This document shows, piece after piece, positions 20,564 through 30,796 of a stretch of DNA of 64,000 nucleotides. Location of the stretch: positions 1 through 64,000 of the forward strand of contig CANJXF010000002.1 in NCBI GenBank assembly GCA_947478865.1, read 5' to 3'. The notes under the pieces are model-generated. The model had not been told where the DNA came from, made no database searches, and worked only from the letters and a program-made list of their open reading frames with translations. Both the position numbers and the translations under genes were made by a program. How positions within the stretch are numbered: position 1 is the stretch's first letter; every line of letters starts with the position of its first letter. Origin of the DNA: Verrucomicrobiales bacterium. Lineage in GTDB: Bacteria > Verrucomicrobiota > Verrucomicrobiia > Limisphaerales > CANJXF01.

Positions 20564-20726
20564 GCGGCACCATCGCCGTGCCATGCGAAAGCCGTTCGGC
20601 GACTGCAGCCCAAAGCAATTCGATATTGGCGACTCAGGACATTTCTTCGCGCTTGCTTGACACGTTTCCCTGCAAACTTCATTTTCACTCCCCGCTGGAA
20701 TTCCCGGCGAGAACGACGACGCTTTT

Positions 20727-23567
20727 ATGAAAATGCACAATTTGTTTAATTCATTCCAAAAATTCGATCTCGGCAACGGCCAGCAAGGTTCCTTCTACTC
20801 CCTCCCGGCGCTCGAAACTGCCGGAGTTGGCGCGATTTCCAAGTTGCCGGTTTCCATTCGGCTCGTGCTCGAATCCATTCTCCGCAATTGCGACGGCAAA
20901 AAAGTCAGCGAACAAAGCGTCCGCGCTCTCGCCAATTGGGATCCGACGGCTCGGCGCACCGAGGAAATTCCTTTCGTCGTGGCCCGAATCGTTTTGCAGG
21001 ATTTTACGGGAGTTCCGTTGCTCGTGGATTTGGCCGCAATGCGTTCTGCCGTCGCCCGCATGAAAAAGGAGCCCAAGATGATCGAGCCTCTCGTGCCGGT
21101 GGACCTCGTGGTAGATCACTCGGTGCAAGTCGATTTCGCCGGAACCGCCGACTCAATGGAACGCAATCTTGAGATTGAATTTCAACGGAACCGCGAGCGC
21201 TATCAGCTCTTGAAATGGGGCATGCAGGCCTTTGACACCTTCAAGGTCGTCCCGCCCGGCATCGGCATCGTCCACCAGGTTAATTTGGAATATCTCGCGA
21301 AAGGCGTTCTCGCCAAAGAGGGCGTTTACTATCCCGACACGCTCGTCGGCACAGACTCCCACACCACGATGATTAACGGTCTGGGGATTGTCGGCTGGGG
21401 CGTCGGCGGAATTGAAGCCGAAGCAGGCATGCTCGGACAACCCGTTTATTTCCTCACGCCTGACGTGGTCGGCGTGTATCTGACCGGATCGCTGCAGGAA
21501 GGCGTTACTGCAACTGACCTCGCGCTCACCATCACCCAGGTTCTCCGCAAAGCCAAAGTCGTTGGAAAATTCGTGGAATTCTACGGTCCCGGCGCTGCGG
21601 CTCTACCGGCGGTCGATCGCGCAACGATCGCCAACATGGCTCCGGAATACGGCGCCACGATGGGCTTCTTCCCGATTGACCAGGAAACGGTCCATTACCT
21701 TCGCGCCACCGGTCGCAGCGAAGAGCATTGCAAGCTCTACGAAAACTATTATCGCGCACAGAACTTGTTCGGCACTCCGAACAAAGGCGAAATCAATTAC
21801 TCCGTCAGCCTCGACCTCGATATTTCCAACGTCGTGCCGAGCGTGGCCGGTCCGAAGCGTCCGCAAGATCGAATCGAATTGAACCACCTGAAGGATGAAT
21901 TTGTTAAGGCATTTTCAAAGCCGGTGGCAGAAAGCGGTTTCAACAAACCTGCGGAAGAATTGTCAAAAAGCTTTCCAGTCAAGTTCGCCGCAGGCGTTTT
22001 GGCGGGCGGCGGGAGTCAGGAACCGGTTTCCCATCGCGTGTCACTCGAGAAAAACACCAACCCAACCACCGAGTTGGAAATGGCGAACAATCGTCCAACG
22101 CCCGACGTCGTTCAGGCGCCGGAAATTTCTCCCGACGGCGAGATCCGCCACGGCAGCGTTTTGATCGCCGCCATTACCAGTTGCACCAACACCAGCAATC
22201 CGAGCGTCATGCTCGCAGCCGGCTTGGTTGCCAAGAAAGCGGTTGAGAAAGGGCTCAAGCCGATCTCGTCCGTCAAAGCGTCGCTCGCCCCTGGTTCGCG
22301 CGTCGTCAGCGATTACCTTGAAAAGGCGGGCCTGCAAAAATATTTGGATGCACTCGGTTTCAACCTCGTTGGTTATGGCTGCACCACGTGTATTGGCAAC
22401 TCTGGCCCGCTCGCTACTCAGATTGAAGACACAGTGGTCAAAAATGATTTGGTGGCGGCGTCCGTTCTTTCGGGCAACCGGAATTTCGAAGCGCGGGTTC
22501 ACCAAAGTATCAAAGCCAATTTCCTGATGTCTCCCCCGCTGGTGGTCGCCTTCGCTCTCGCCGGTCGCGTCGACATTAATCTCGCCACGGATGCCATCGG
22601 CAAGGGCACAGGCGGGAATGACGTTTTCCTGAAAGATATTTGGCCCACTCTCGACGAGGTGCGCACCCAGATGCAGACCGCGCTGAAGCCGGATGTTTTC
22701 CGAAAACTTTACAGCAACTTCGCCGAGCAAAATCCGAAGTGGAACGAGATCCCTTCGAGCGTTGGCAATGTTTACGAGTGGGATGCGAACAGCACCTATA
22801 TTCAGGAGCCGCCGTTTTTCAAAGACTTCGATTTGAAAGCCGGTGAAATTCGTGAAATCACCGGAGCACGTGCGCTCGGAATTTTCGGCGACAGCGTCAC
22901 GACGGATCATATTTCTCCAGCCGGCAGCATCAAAAAGTCGTCACCCGCCGGAAAGTATTTGACCGATGAAGGGGTCGGTTTTGTTGACTTCAACAGCTAT
23001 GGTTCGCGTCGCGGAAACGATCGCGTGATGACGCGCGGCACGTTTGCCAATGTGCGGATCAAAAACCTCATGGCGCCGGGAACCGAAGGTGGCGTGACAA
23101 AATTTCAACCCACCGGAGAAGAGATGAGCATCTTCGACGCGGCCATCAAATATGAGAAGGCCAATACGCCTCTGATCATTCTGGCTGGTCACGAATATGG
23201 CACGGGAAGCTCGCGTGATTGGGCGGCAAAAGGAACAAAACTGCTCGGCGTAAAAGTTGTCGTCGCGCAAAGCTTTGAACGCATTCACCGCTCGAACCTC
23301 GTTGGCATGGGAGTCCTGCCGCTGCAATTCAAAGACGATGTTTCCGCGCAATCGTTGAAACTGGATGGAACAGAAAGTTACGACGTGGTCGGCCTGAATG
23401 GTGAAATTCGTCCGCAACAAAATCTGACGTTGCGCATCACGCGAGCGAATGGAAAAGCGGAAGAAATTCCCGTCACCTGCCGCATCGATACTCCAATCGA
23501 AATCGATTACTACCAACACGGCGGAATTTTGCCCTTCGTGCTGCGGCAACTGGTGGCGAACTCTTGA
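20727..23567 (+). CDS. acnA: Aconitate hydratase
   Basis: 946 aa; [62 protein letters not shown]. Confidence 0.98.
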   Translation: MKMHNLFNSFQKFDLGNGQQGSFYSLPALETAGVGAISKLPVSIRLVLESILRNCDGKKVSEQSVRALANWDPTARRTEEIPFVVARIVLQDFTGVPLLVDLAAMRSAVARMKKEPKMIEPLVPVDLVVDHSVQVDFAGTADSMERNLEIEFQRNRERYQLLKWGMQAFDTFKVVPPGIGIVHQVNLEYLAKGVLAKEGVYYPDTLVGTDSHTTMINGLGIVGWGVGGIEAEAGMLGQPVYFLTPDVVGVYLTGSLQEGVTATDLALTITQVLRKAKVVGKFVEFYGPGAAALPAVDRATIANMAPEYGATMGFFPIDQETVHYLRATGRSEEHCKLYENYYRAQNLFGTPNKGEINYSVSLDLDISNVVPSVAGPKRPQDRIELNHLKDEFVKAFSKPVAESGFNKPAEELSKSFPVKFAAGVLAGGGSQEPVSHRVSLEKNTNPTTELEMANNRPTPDVVQAPEISPDGEIRHGSVLIAAITSCTNTSNPSVMLAAGLVAKKAVEKGLKPISSVKASLAPGSRVVSDYLEKAGLQKYLDALGFNLVGYGCTTCIGNSGPLATQIEDTVVKNDLVAASVLSGNRNFEARVHQSIKANFLMSPPLVVAFALAGRVDINLATDAIGKGTGGNDVFLKDIWPTLDEVRTQMQTALKPDVFRKLYSNFAEQNPKWNEIPSSVGNVYEWDANSTYIQEPPFFKDFDLKAGEIREITGARALGIFGDSVTTDHISPAGSIKKSSPAGKYLTDEGVGFVDFNSYGSRRGNDRVMTRGTFANVRIKNLMAPGTEGGVTKFQPTGEEMSIFDAAIKYEKANTPLIILAGHEYGTGSSRDWAAKGTKLLGVKVVVAQSFERIHRSNLVGMGVLPLQFKDDVSAQSLKLDGTESYDVVGLNGEIRPQQNLTLRITRANGKAEEIPVTCRIDTPIEIDYYQHGGILPFVLRQLVANS

Positions 23568-23603
23568 TCCTGACTCAGCAACACAAAAATTCTCTACCGC
23601 GAC

Positions 23604-24734
23604 ATGGAACCACGCCTTCTTAAAATCGCGGCAGAAATCATTGCCAAGTCCGATCGCGAGCATCCAGCCGATTCCGTTCTTCGTGCGGAACTCAAGCGGC
23701 AATCCAGTCTGCGCCGGGACGAAAGCAGGGAAATCAGCCGAGCTGTTTTCACTTACTTTCGTTGGTTTGGCTGGCTTGATCCGCAGAAGCCAGCGGCTGG
23801 AAATATATTTGTCGCCCAGCAACTCGCCGAAAAATTCGCGCGCGATCCGCAACGATTTTCCGATGACGAGTTGCGGGCCAAAGCCGTTCCCGCCTGGGTA
23901 AGCGAGAGCGTTGAGGTTTCACCGGAGTGGCTGCGCGCGCTGCAAAGCGAACCGCGCCTTTGGCTGCGCGCCAAACGAGGTCAGGCGGATCGCATCGCTC
24001 AAGCGCTTGGATTCTCCTGGCTCGAATCCACAACGTTGCTGAGCGACGCAATCGAATATCGCGGCTCGGAAGATTTGTTTCGCACGCCGGAATTTCACCA
24101 CGGCGAATTTGAGTTGCAGGACATCAGCTCTCAAGCCGTGAGTGTGGTTTGTGATCCTAAGCCCGGCGAAACTTGGTGGGACGCGTGCGCCGGCGAGGGT
24201 GGCAAGCTGCTTCACCTCTCGGAGTTAATGCAGAACAAAGGTTTAATCTGGGCCAGTGATCGCGCGGAATGGCGTTTGAAAAAACTCAAGCAACGAACCG
24301 CGCGCGCCAAAGTTTTTAACTATCGCGCTGTGCTGTGGGATGGAAGCAAAAGGCTCCCGACAAAAACAAAGTTCGACGGCGTGCTGGTGGATGCGCCATG
24401 CAGCGGAATTGGGACGTGGCATCGAAATCCACAGGCACGTTGGACGGCTGGTGCGAATGACGTTCGAGAATTGGCGGAGATTCAACGCCGGCTGCTCACG
24501 CACGTTGCCGATTCCATAAAACCTGGCGGAAAATTAGTTTATTCGGTTTGCACGTTGTCCCGCGAGGAGAGTCTCGGTGTGGCCGATTTTTTTGAGAACG
24601 AGCGGAAGGACTTCACAAGGCTGGAAATGAAAAATCCGTTCAATCCTGCTGATCTCGCGACACGACTATGGTTCTGGCCTCAGTCTACCGGCGGAAACGG
24701 AATGTTCGTGGCCGCCTGGCGGCGGAACTCATAG
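23604..24734 (+). CDS. RsmB/NOP-family RNA (cytosine-C5)-methyltransferase
   Basis: VDAPCSGIGTWHRNPQARW; KLVYSVCTLSREES. Confidence 0.9.
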   Translation: MEPRLLKIAAEIIAKSDREHPADSVLRAELKRQSSLRRDESREISRAVFTYFRWFGWLDPQKPAAGNIFVAQQLAEKFARDPQRFSDDELRAKAVPAWVSESVEVSPEWLRALQSEPRLWLRAKRGQADRIAQALGFSWLESTTLLSDAIEYRGSEDLFRTPEFHHGEFELQDISSQAVSVVCDPKPGETWWDACAGEGGKLLHLSELMQNKGLIWASDRAEWRLKKLKQRTARAKVFNYRAVLWDGSKRLPTKTKFDGVLVDAPCSGIGTWHRNPQARWTAGANDVRELAEIQRRLLTHVADSIKPGGKLVYSVCTLSREESLGVADFFENERKDFTRLEMKNPFNPADLATRLWFWPQSTGGNGMFVAAWRRNS

Positions 24735-24766
24735 AATAGTTCTGGCGCACTCGGTTTTCCGCGTGG

Positions 24767-25186
24767 CTAACTGGAACGGTATAGATCGTCTGGCTTGAGA
24801 ACTTTGGTGTCTTCGAAAATTTTGTTCGGACCGGCTGAGCGAATCAGAATTCCGTTCTGCGAGAAAAAAATCTGAATCGGTGTTCCCCAAGGATCCACGA
24901 TTTCGCCCTTTGTATTCATCTCGGTTTTTCCGCCGACGACGATGAGGACGGCCTTGTCTCCTTGCGTGGATCGACCGGATAACGCTTTCGAAATCTCAAT
25001 CAAGCTTCCCGTCGGAAAATGGCCCATGAACTCTCGATACTGCTGGAGTCCAAGCACGAGGTTGTCCGCATCTTGCGTGAACTTGGCGATTTTAGCGTCG
25101 GTCCGTTGCCTGATGACGAACACGGCAATTATTGCGGCCATACCAATCAAAACGACCGCGATAACTGAGATGATTATTTTTTTCAT
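24767..25186 (-). CDS. GspG-like pseudopilin-related protein with N-terminal TM helix
   Basis: IVDPWGTPIQIFFSQNGILIRSAGPNKIF; no canonical prepilin cleavage motif; ATGA overlap with the LacI gene. Confidence 0.6.
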   Translation of the reverse strand: MKKIIISVIAVVLIGMAAIIAVFVIRQRTDAKIAKFTQDADNLVLGLQQYREFMGHFPTGSLIEISKALSGRSTQGDKAVLIVVGGKTEMNTKGEIVDPWGTPIQIFFSQNGILIRSAGPNKIFEDTKVLKPDDLYRSS

Positions 25187-26247
25187 AATGTTATTTGAGG
25201 CTTGGCTTTTTGACTCTGGACGTTCGAGGGACGCGTAGAAAGCGGGACACACCCAGAGCTGGCGCGAATAACAAGGTCAGCGGGAAGGCGCTTCGATTCC
25301 GGGCGCTCCCCTTTCAAAAGTTCCAGCATGGAATCCATCGCAGCAGCGCCCATGCGATGCTTCGGCTGGCGAAGGGTTGTCAGCGGCACGCGAAAATATT
25401 CGCTGGCTAAAATATTTCCGAAGCCAACCACCGAAAGGTCTTGGGGAATACGAATGCCTTGGTTGAGAAAAACATTCGCGGCGCCGATTGCGACCAGGTC
25501 GTTCACCCCTTGCACCGCAGTGACATCGAGCGATTCATTAATCATCTGCAACGCGGCGTTTTCGCCTTCGTCGATCGTCGTGCCCGCGTTGAAAACCAGA
25601 CGGTCATCCAGCTCGATATCCGCATCGCGCAATGCGCGGCGGTATCCTTGCAATCGTTCATGAGCCCAAGGCGAGCCGAGTGGTCCGCTGAAAAATGCGA
25701 TCCGCTTATGACCAAGGTTGATCAGGTGGGTCGTTGCGGCGTGACTGCCGGCAACGTCATCGCTTTCGACATTGGTAAACTGACTGCAAAACGGACCGCA
25801 TTGGCCGAGAATAACCGTCGGCGTGCCTCGGCGCTTCAGTTCGCCGTAAATGGACGCACTCGGAGCAAGGCGATAAACTGGTGAAATAAAGAGTCCATCA
25901 ACCCGGCGAGACAAAAGGCTGCGAACGCTGGATTCCTCCCGTTCAGTCATGTTTAAGGTATGCGCGAGAATTAGATCGTAACCAAACTCTCGGGTCCGCT
26001 CTTCGATCGCGCCAACCATCCGCGCGAAAAGAGGGTTGGTCATTGAAGGAATCACCAAGCCGAAAAGTTTCGAAGTTCGGTTGCGCAGACCCTGCGCGAT
26101 GGAATCCGGCACGTAGCCCATTTGCTCTGCCAGCAGTTTTACGCGCACCTTGGTGCTTGCGGAAATGTCCGGCGCATCACGCAACGCCTTGGAAATGGTC
26201 ATCACGGAAAGTCCGGCTTTTTCGGCAATGTCTTTTAGGCGAACCAT
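25183..26247 (-). CDS. LacI family transcriptional regulator
   Basis: MVRLKDIAEKAGLSVMTISKALRDAPDISASTKVRV; periplasmic-binding-like domain. Confidence 0.96.
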   Translation of the reverse strand: MVRLKDIAEKAGLSVMTISKALRDAPDISASTKVRVKLLAEQMGYVPDSIAQGLRNRTSKLFGLVIPSMTNPLFARMVGAIEERTREFGYDLILAHTLNMTEREESSVRSLLSRRVDGLFISPVYRLAPSASIYGELKRRGTPTVILGQCGPFCSQFTNVESDDVAGSHAATTHLINLGHKRIAFFSGPLGSPWAHERLQGYRRALRDADIELDDRLVFNAGTTIDEGENAALQMINESLDVTAVQGVNDLVAIGAANVFLNQGIRIPQDLSVVGFGNILASEYFRVPLTTLRQPKHRMGAAAMDSMLELLKGERPESKRLPADLVIRASSGCVPLSTRPSNVQSQKAKPQITL

Positions 26248-26261
26248 AAATTTAAATTTCT

Positions 26262-26284
26262 TGTAACCGCTTTAAACGTTTGAA
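26262..26284. promoter_or_regulatory. Two overlapping candidate LacI-family operators
   Basis: tgtaaccgctttaa (26262-26275) and tttaaacgtttgaa (26271-26284) fit TGNAANCGNTTNCA at 9/10 and 8/10 defined positions. Confidence 0.5.
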
Positions 26285-27156
26285 CCACTCCAGTGCAATT
26301 TCTGGCGCAATGTATCGAAAAAGGAACTGCCACCGGGGTGAAGCAGGTGCGCGGCGCGGCGACTGCGGCGAATCGTGATCACATCGCCCGCGAGCAAATC
26401 CACTTGAACTTGCCCGTCGGCAGTCGCGCTGGTTTCGACTTTCTCGCTGATAACTTTCACCTGGATGACCGCGCTGGAGCTCACAATGACCGATCGATTC
26501 GAGAGCGTGTGCGGGCAAATCGGGGTGATGGCAAAAACCTGCGCATCTGGACTAACGATCGCGCCCCCTGCCGAAAGCGAATAAGCGGTGGAACCAGTGG
26601 GCGAACTTATAATCAAACCGTCACAGCGATAGCACGTCAGAACATGACCGTTGACGGTTACCTCCAATTCGATCATGCGGGGAGCAACGCCGCGGCTGAT
26701 CACGATATCATTAAGGGCGCGCAATTCGATTTTCTTGCCGTTGCTTTCACCACGTGCGGTGAGAAGTGGACGAGATTCAATTTGGTAGTCGTCCCGCCAT
26801 ATTTTTTCCAGAGCCTTGGGCAATTCCTTGGATGGAACCGCCGTGAGGAATCCAAGGCGCCCCACATTTACACCCAGAATCGGGGTGAGAGCGCCGTCTA
26901 TTTCGCGGACGACGCGGAGCATGGAACCATCTCCTCCAAAGACGAGCAACAAGTCCACCTCCCGCGCGAGGCTGGCAGCATCGGGAAAACGGGTTCCGGG
27001 TAAATCAGCCATCTCGGCAGTCGCCGCATCGCAGGAAACTTTGTGACCCGTCCGCAGAAGAAGCGATGCAGCTTTTTCCGCCATGCCGCGACTGGCGGGT
27101 TTTTCCGGGTTGGTAATCAATCCAACGCGACTGATTTTTTTAAGCAGTTTTTTCAA
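26272..27156 (-). CDS. nadK: NAD kinase
   Basis: VFGGDGSMLRVVRE; DGLIISSPTGSTAYSLSAGGAIVSPD. Confidence 0.95.
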   Translation of the reverse strand: MKKLLKKISRVGLITNPEKPASRGMAEKAASLLLRTGHKVSCDAATAEMADLPGTRFPDAASLAREVDLLLVFGGDGSMLRVVREIDGALTPILGVNVGRLGFLTAVPSKELPKALEKIWRDDYQIESRPLLTARGESNGKKIELRALNDIVISRGVAPRMIELEVTVNGHVLTCYRCDGLIISSPTGSTAYSLSAGGAIVSPDAQVFAITPICPHTLSNRSVIVSSSAVIQVKVISEKVETSATADGQVQVDLLAGDVITIRRSRRAAHLLHPGGSSFFDTLRQKLHWSGSNV

Positions 27157-27883
27157 GCAAGATTAAAAATTCTTTATTTCCAGCCGGCCCGAGCAAGGGG
27201 GATTCGGTCTGTCCGCGCCAAAGCAACCTGGTATTTTCCGACACAAATTTTTTAATCTCGTGGAGGACACGTTCATGAATGGCTGGGTCGGTGATCACGC
27301 CAGCACCTTTGTCCACCTCGGTTTTTCCCGCTTCAAATTGTGGTTTCACGAGCGCGACGACTTTAGCGGAACTCGCCAGCAATGCAATCGCAGCGGGAAG
27401 AATCATCCGCAGCGAAATAAACGAGCAATCAATCACCACAATGTCCGCTCCCGAAAATGGCTGTGGAAATTGGGCGGGCGCGATGTTTCTGGCATTGGTT
27501 TTTTCCATCACAATTACCCTCGGGTCCCGGCGTAATTTCCACGCAAGCTGGCCATGCCCAACATCCACCGCGAAAACTTTTGCAACACCGTGCTGCAGCA
27601 AGCAATCAGTGAACCCGCCGGTAGATGCACCAAGGTCAATCGCGGTTTGCCCGGCAACGTCGATCTGGAAAAAATTGAGTGCATGTTCAAGTTTTTGTCC
27701 GCCGCGGCTGACGAACTTTTCCGGCGCAACGAGGGTGACCTGATCGCTGGCGCGAATGGAATCGCTCGCTTTGTGCGCGAGCTGCTCGTTCACGCGAACC
27801 TGCCCTGCGAGGATGGCGCGCTTGGCCTTCTCCCTACTTTCGCAAAGCCCGCGTTCAACAAGTATCTGATCGAGTCGTGACAT
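27140..27883 (-). CDS. TlyA family RNA methyltransferase / hemolysin-like protein
   Basis: S4 domain RLDQILVERGLCESREKAKRAILAGQV; DLGASTGGFTDCLLQHGA-type motif. Confidence 0.93.
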   Translation of the reverse strand: MSRLDQILVERGLCESREKAKRAILAGQVRVNEQLAHKASDSIRASDQVTLVAPEKFVSRGGQKLEHALNFFQIDVAGQTAIDLGASTGGFTDCLLQHGVAKVFAVDVGHGQLAWKLRRDPRVIVMEKTNARNIAPAQFPQPFSGADIVVIDCSFISLRMILPAAIALLASSAKVVALVKPQFEAGKTEVDKGAGVITDPAIHERVLHEIKKFVSENTRLLWRGQTESPLLGPAGNKEFLILLEKTA

Positions 27884-27923
27884 GGATTCCAAACTGCCAC
27901 AGGCCGCTCCCCGAAACAGCCCG

Positions 27924-28391
27924 TTATTTCTGGGCCTGCGCGACGCGCAGTTGAATTTCCCGAAAGTTATTCAGGAACAAATCATTTTCAGCGACCATTT
28001 TTTGAGCAATCTGAGCGATCCAGCTTATCTCAGAATAATTAATCACTGCATGAACACTATTCTGAAATGCCTGAGCGGTGTTCAGTGTTTGAAATGATTT
28101 GCCCAGCAACAGAATGATTGAATGGCGCCGTTGATTCATTGGCATTCGTTGCAGAAGTTGGAGTGTCAGATTCTCGTGGACTGGATTGCCTCCAAATTCT
28201 TCTTCGACAATGACCAGTTGATACGAAACCTGACTGAACCGGCCTGGAAAATCCGAATGGGTGATGATCTGATGCACCTTGTAACCCACTTCGAGCAAGG
28301 CGAGATGCGCGATCGAAAACCACTCCGGGTTCGTGATCGCAAGGAGCGCCGGTTTGTCCGTGTCGCTAATGAAATCGAATTGGTCAGACAT
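27924..28391 (-). CDS. Receiver-like (pseudo-REC) protein adjacent to PilT/PilU
   Basis: REC-like alternation with YQLVIVEEEFGGN and HSIILLLGKS; directly downstream of the PilU-like gene. Confidence 0.55.
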   Translation of the reverse strand: MSDQFDFISDTDKPALLAITNPEWFSIAHLALLEVGYKVHQIITHSDFPGRFSQVSYQLVIVEEEFGGNPVHENLTLQLLQRMPMNQRRHSIILLLGKSFQTLNTAQAFQNSVHAVINYSEISWIAQIAQKMVAENDLFLNNFREIQLRVAQAQK

Positions 28392-28394
28392 AAA

Positions 28395-29627
28395 TTATTT
28401 GATTTTTAAAACAGGTGGAGACGAGGCGGCCTTAGCGCTTTCCACAACTTTCATCCGCAAATCAGTCATGGTGGTGGTCGATTCGCCCCTCGCTTTTTTG
28501 ATATTGTCAATTCCGCGCGTTACCGTGCCGCGCTTGCTGCAATACAGCAGGGCCGTTTCTTCAGTGATCACACCCTGTTCATACGCCTCCAGGCAGGCTT
28601 GATCGAAAGTGCGCCAGCCGAACGGGTAACTGGACTCGATGATTTCATAGAAGCTGCGCCCTTCGCATTCGCCTTGGGCGATACTTTCTTTCGTGCGCAA
28701 ATTTGCCCCCATTATTTCCAACAACGCCTGCCGGCCTCCTCCGACTTTTGGGGCCAGGCGCTGGCTCACGACCCAACGTAGCGTGTCCGCCAGCCGCACC
28801 CGGATCTGCTCCTGCTCCTCCGGCTCGAACATACCGAGAATACGATTAATTGTCTGGCCGGCGTCGATCGTGTGCAATGTGCTGACAACAAGATGACCGG
28901 TTTCGGCCGCGCTTAGACCGATTTCGACCGTGTCGCGGTCCCGCATTTCTCCGACCAGAATTACCTTGGGCGCCTGTCGCAACGCGGCGCGCAAACCACT
29001 GGAAAAACTGTTGAAATCAGTTCCCATTTCGCGCTGGTTGAACGTCGCTTTTTTTTGCGGATGCACGAATTCAACGGGATCTTCCAATGTAATGATATGG
29101 ATTGATTTCGATTCGTTGATCTCATTGAGCAAAGCAGCGAGCGTGGTTGATTTGCCCGAGCCGGTTGCACCCGTAACCAAAACCAGCCCGGTCTTCTCTT
29201 TTGCCACGCTCGCGAAAATATTCGGCATCCTTAGCTCTTTGAGTGTCGGAATTTCGGTGTTCAATTTTCGCATCACGACGGAATAGTTTCCGCGCTGTGA
29301 AAAAATGTTTACCCGAAACCGAGCCAGGTCGCTCAACGAATACGAACAATCGCAGGAACCCGATCGCAACAAGTCCTCTGTTAAACGAACGCTGCCGCCA
29401 ATGAGGTTGAGGGCAACCATTTCGGTCTGGTAGGGGGTGAGCTTCTGTATCGGCGGATCGCAAACCACTTGAATCAATTCGCCGGAATGTTCGACCTGAA
29501 GAGGTTTATCCACGGTAAAATTCAAATCAGAAACGTCCTTCTTCGTATCGAGAACCGTGGAGGAGTTTAGCATTGGCGTCGATTGCAACATCGCGGCCAG
29601 GATTAGATCGAGTTCAGTGCGGCGCAT
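28395..29627 (-). CDS. PilT/PilU-type pilus retraction ATPase
   Basis: VTGATGSGKSTTLAALL; IITLEDPVEFVH; ILVGEMRDRDTVEIGLSAAETGHLVVSTLHT. Confidence 0.94.
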   Translation of the reverse strand: MRRTELDLILAAMLQSTPMLNSSTVLDTKKDVSDLNFTVDKPLQVEHSGELIQVVCDPPIQKLTPYQTEMVALNLIGGSVRLTEDLLRSGSCDCSYSLSDLARFRVNIFSQRGNYSVVMRKLNTEIPTLKELRMPNIFASVAKEKTGLVLVTGATGSGKSTTLAALLNEINESKSIHIITLEDPVEFVHPQKKATFNQREMGTDFNSFSSGLRAALRQAPKVILVGEMRDRDTVEIGLSAAETGHLVVSTLHTIDAGQTINRILGMFEPEEQEQIRVRLADTLRWVVSQRLAPKVGGGRQALLEIMGANLRTKESIAQGECEGRSFYEIIESSYPFGWRTFDQACLEAYEQGVITEETALLYCSKRGTVTRGIDNIKKARGESTTTMTDLRMKVVESAKAASSPPVLKIK

Positions 29628-29644
29628 GGGATTTCTGGGTTGAT

Positions 29645-30739
29645 TTACAATTCTTCGTCTTCCGGCGGATTAGCAAGAAACGGGCGGAATTTCTTTTTGT
29701 CGATTCCCTTGTCGTAGGCTTCTTCCGGCGAAATCCGCTTCATCTTCAAATGATCCATAATGGAGTCATCGAGTGGCGTATTCCCCCACCGCTTGCCGAC
29801 CTGAATCATACCGGGAATTTGATGGGTTTTTCCTTCGCGCACGAGGTTGGCGACGGCGGTTGTGAAAACGAGAATCTCCAAAGCGGCCACGCGACCTTTT
29901 TTGTCGATGCGTTTGAATAAGTTTTGGGCGACAACACCCTTCAACGCTTCCGATAACGTCGCGCGAATCTTGTTCTGCTGTTCGCCGGGAAAAACGTCAA
30001 TAATACGATCAACCGTTTTCGAGGCAGATGGAGTGTGCAACGTTCCGAAAACCAGATGCCCGGTGCTCGCCGCCGTCAGCGCCAGTTCAATAGTCTCCAA
30101 ATCACGTAATTCGCCGACCAGAATAATATCCGGATCTTCGCGCAACGCACCCTTGAGCGCGGCTGCGAACGATTTCGTATGAATGCCAACCTCACGATGG
30201 TTTACGAGGCAGCTTTTGCTCTCGTGAACGAATTCAATCGGATCTTCCACGGTGATGATGTGGTCCTTCCGGTTCTTGTTGCAGTAATCGACCATCGCCG
30301 CGAGGGTCGTTGATTTGCCGGAACCGGTTGGGCCGGTCACCACGACTAGACCTTTATGCAACATGCAGAACTTTTTCAATACGGCCGGAAGCGGCGCATC
30401 AAACTTTTCGAAATCTTCGAACGAAAGCACTTTCGATGGAATTTGTCGGAAAACTGCCGCCATTCCGTACTTCTGGTTGAAAAAATTCGCACGAAAACGG
30501 GACACATTTGGAATTTCGTACCCAAAATCGACATCGCCAGTTTCTTCAAAAACTTTAATCTTATACTCCGGCGTGATTTCGTAGAGCATGCTTTTGAGCG
30601 CGTCGCCCTCCAGCGGAGGGTAGTCTACGCGTTGCATCTCCCCGTTAATCCGCAAAATCGGCGGGTTTCCGGTTGAAAGATGTAAGTCCGAAGCCTTTTG
30701 CTCGAACATCAAATTAAAAAATGCGTCAATTTTTGCCAT
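29645..30739 (-). CDS. pilT: Type IV pilus twitching motility ATPase PilT
   Basis: VTGPTGSGKSTTLAAMVDYCN; ILVGELRDLETIELALTAASTGHLVFGTLHTPSA. Confidence 0.95.
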   Translation of the reverse strand: MAKIDAFFNLMFEQKASDLHLSTGNPPILRINGEMQRVDYPPLEGDALKSMLYEITPEYKIKVFEETGDVDFGYEIPNVSRFRANFFNQKYGMAAVFRQIPSKVLSFEDFEKFDAPLPAVLKKFCMLHKGLVVVTGPTGSGKSTTLAAMVDYCNKNRKDHIITVEDPIEFVHESKSCLVNHREVGIHTKSFAAALKGALREDPDIILVGELRDLETIELALTAASTGHLVFGTLHTPSASKTVDRIIDVFPGEQQNKIRATLSEALKGVVAQNLFKRIDKKGRVAALEILVFTTAVANLVREGKTHQIPGMIQVGKRWGNTPLDDSIMDHLKMKRISPEEAYDKGIDKKKFRPFLANPPEDEEL

Positions 30740-30796
30740 ACGTTTCTACGAAAAGGTTAGCAGCTTTGTTACCAACTTGAATTGACCCGCCGCCCA

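Noticed and set aside
22041-23852. Two long minus-strand ORFs (289 and 303 aa)
   Set aside because: Antisense to acnA and the start of the RsmB-like gene, both with strong motifs
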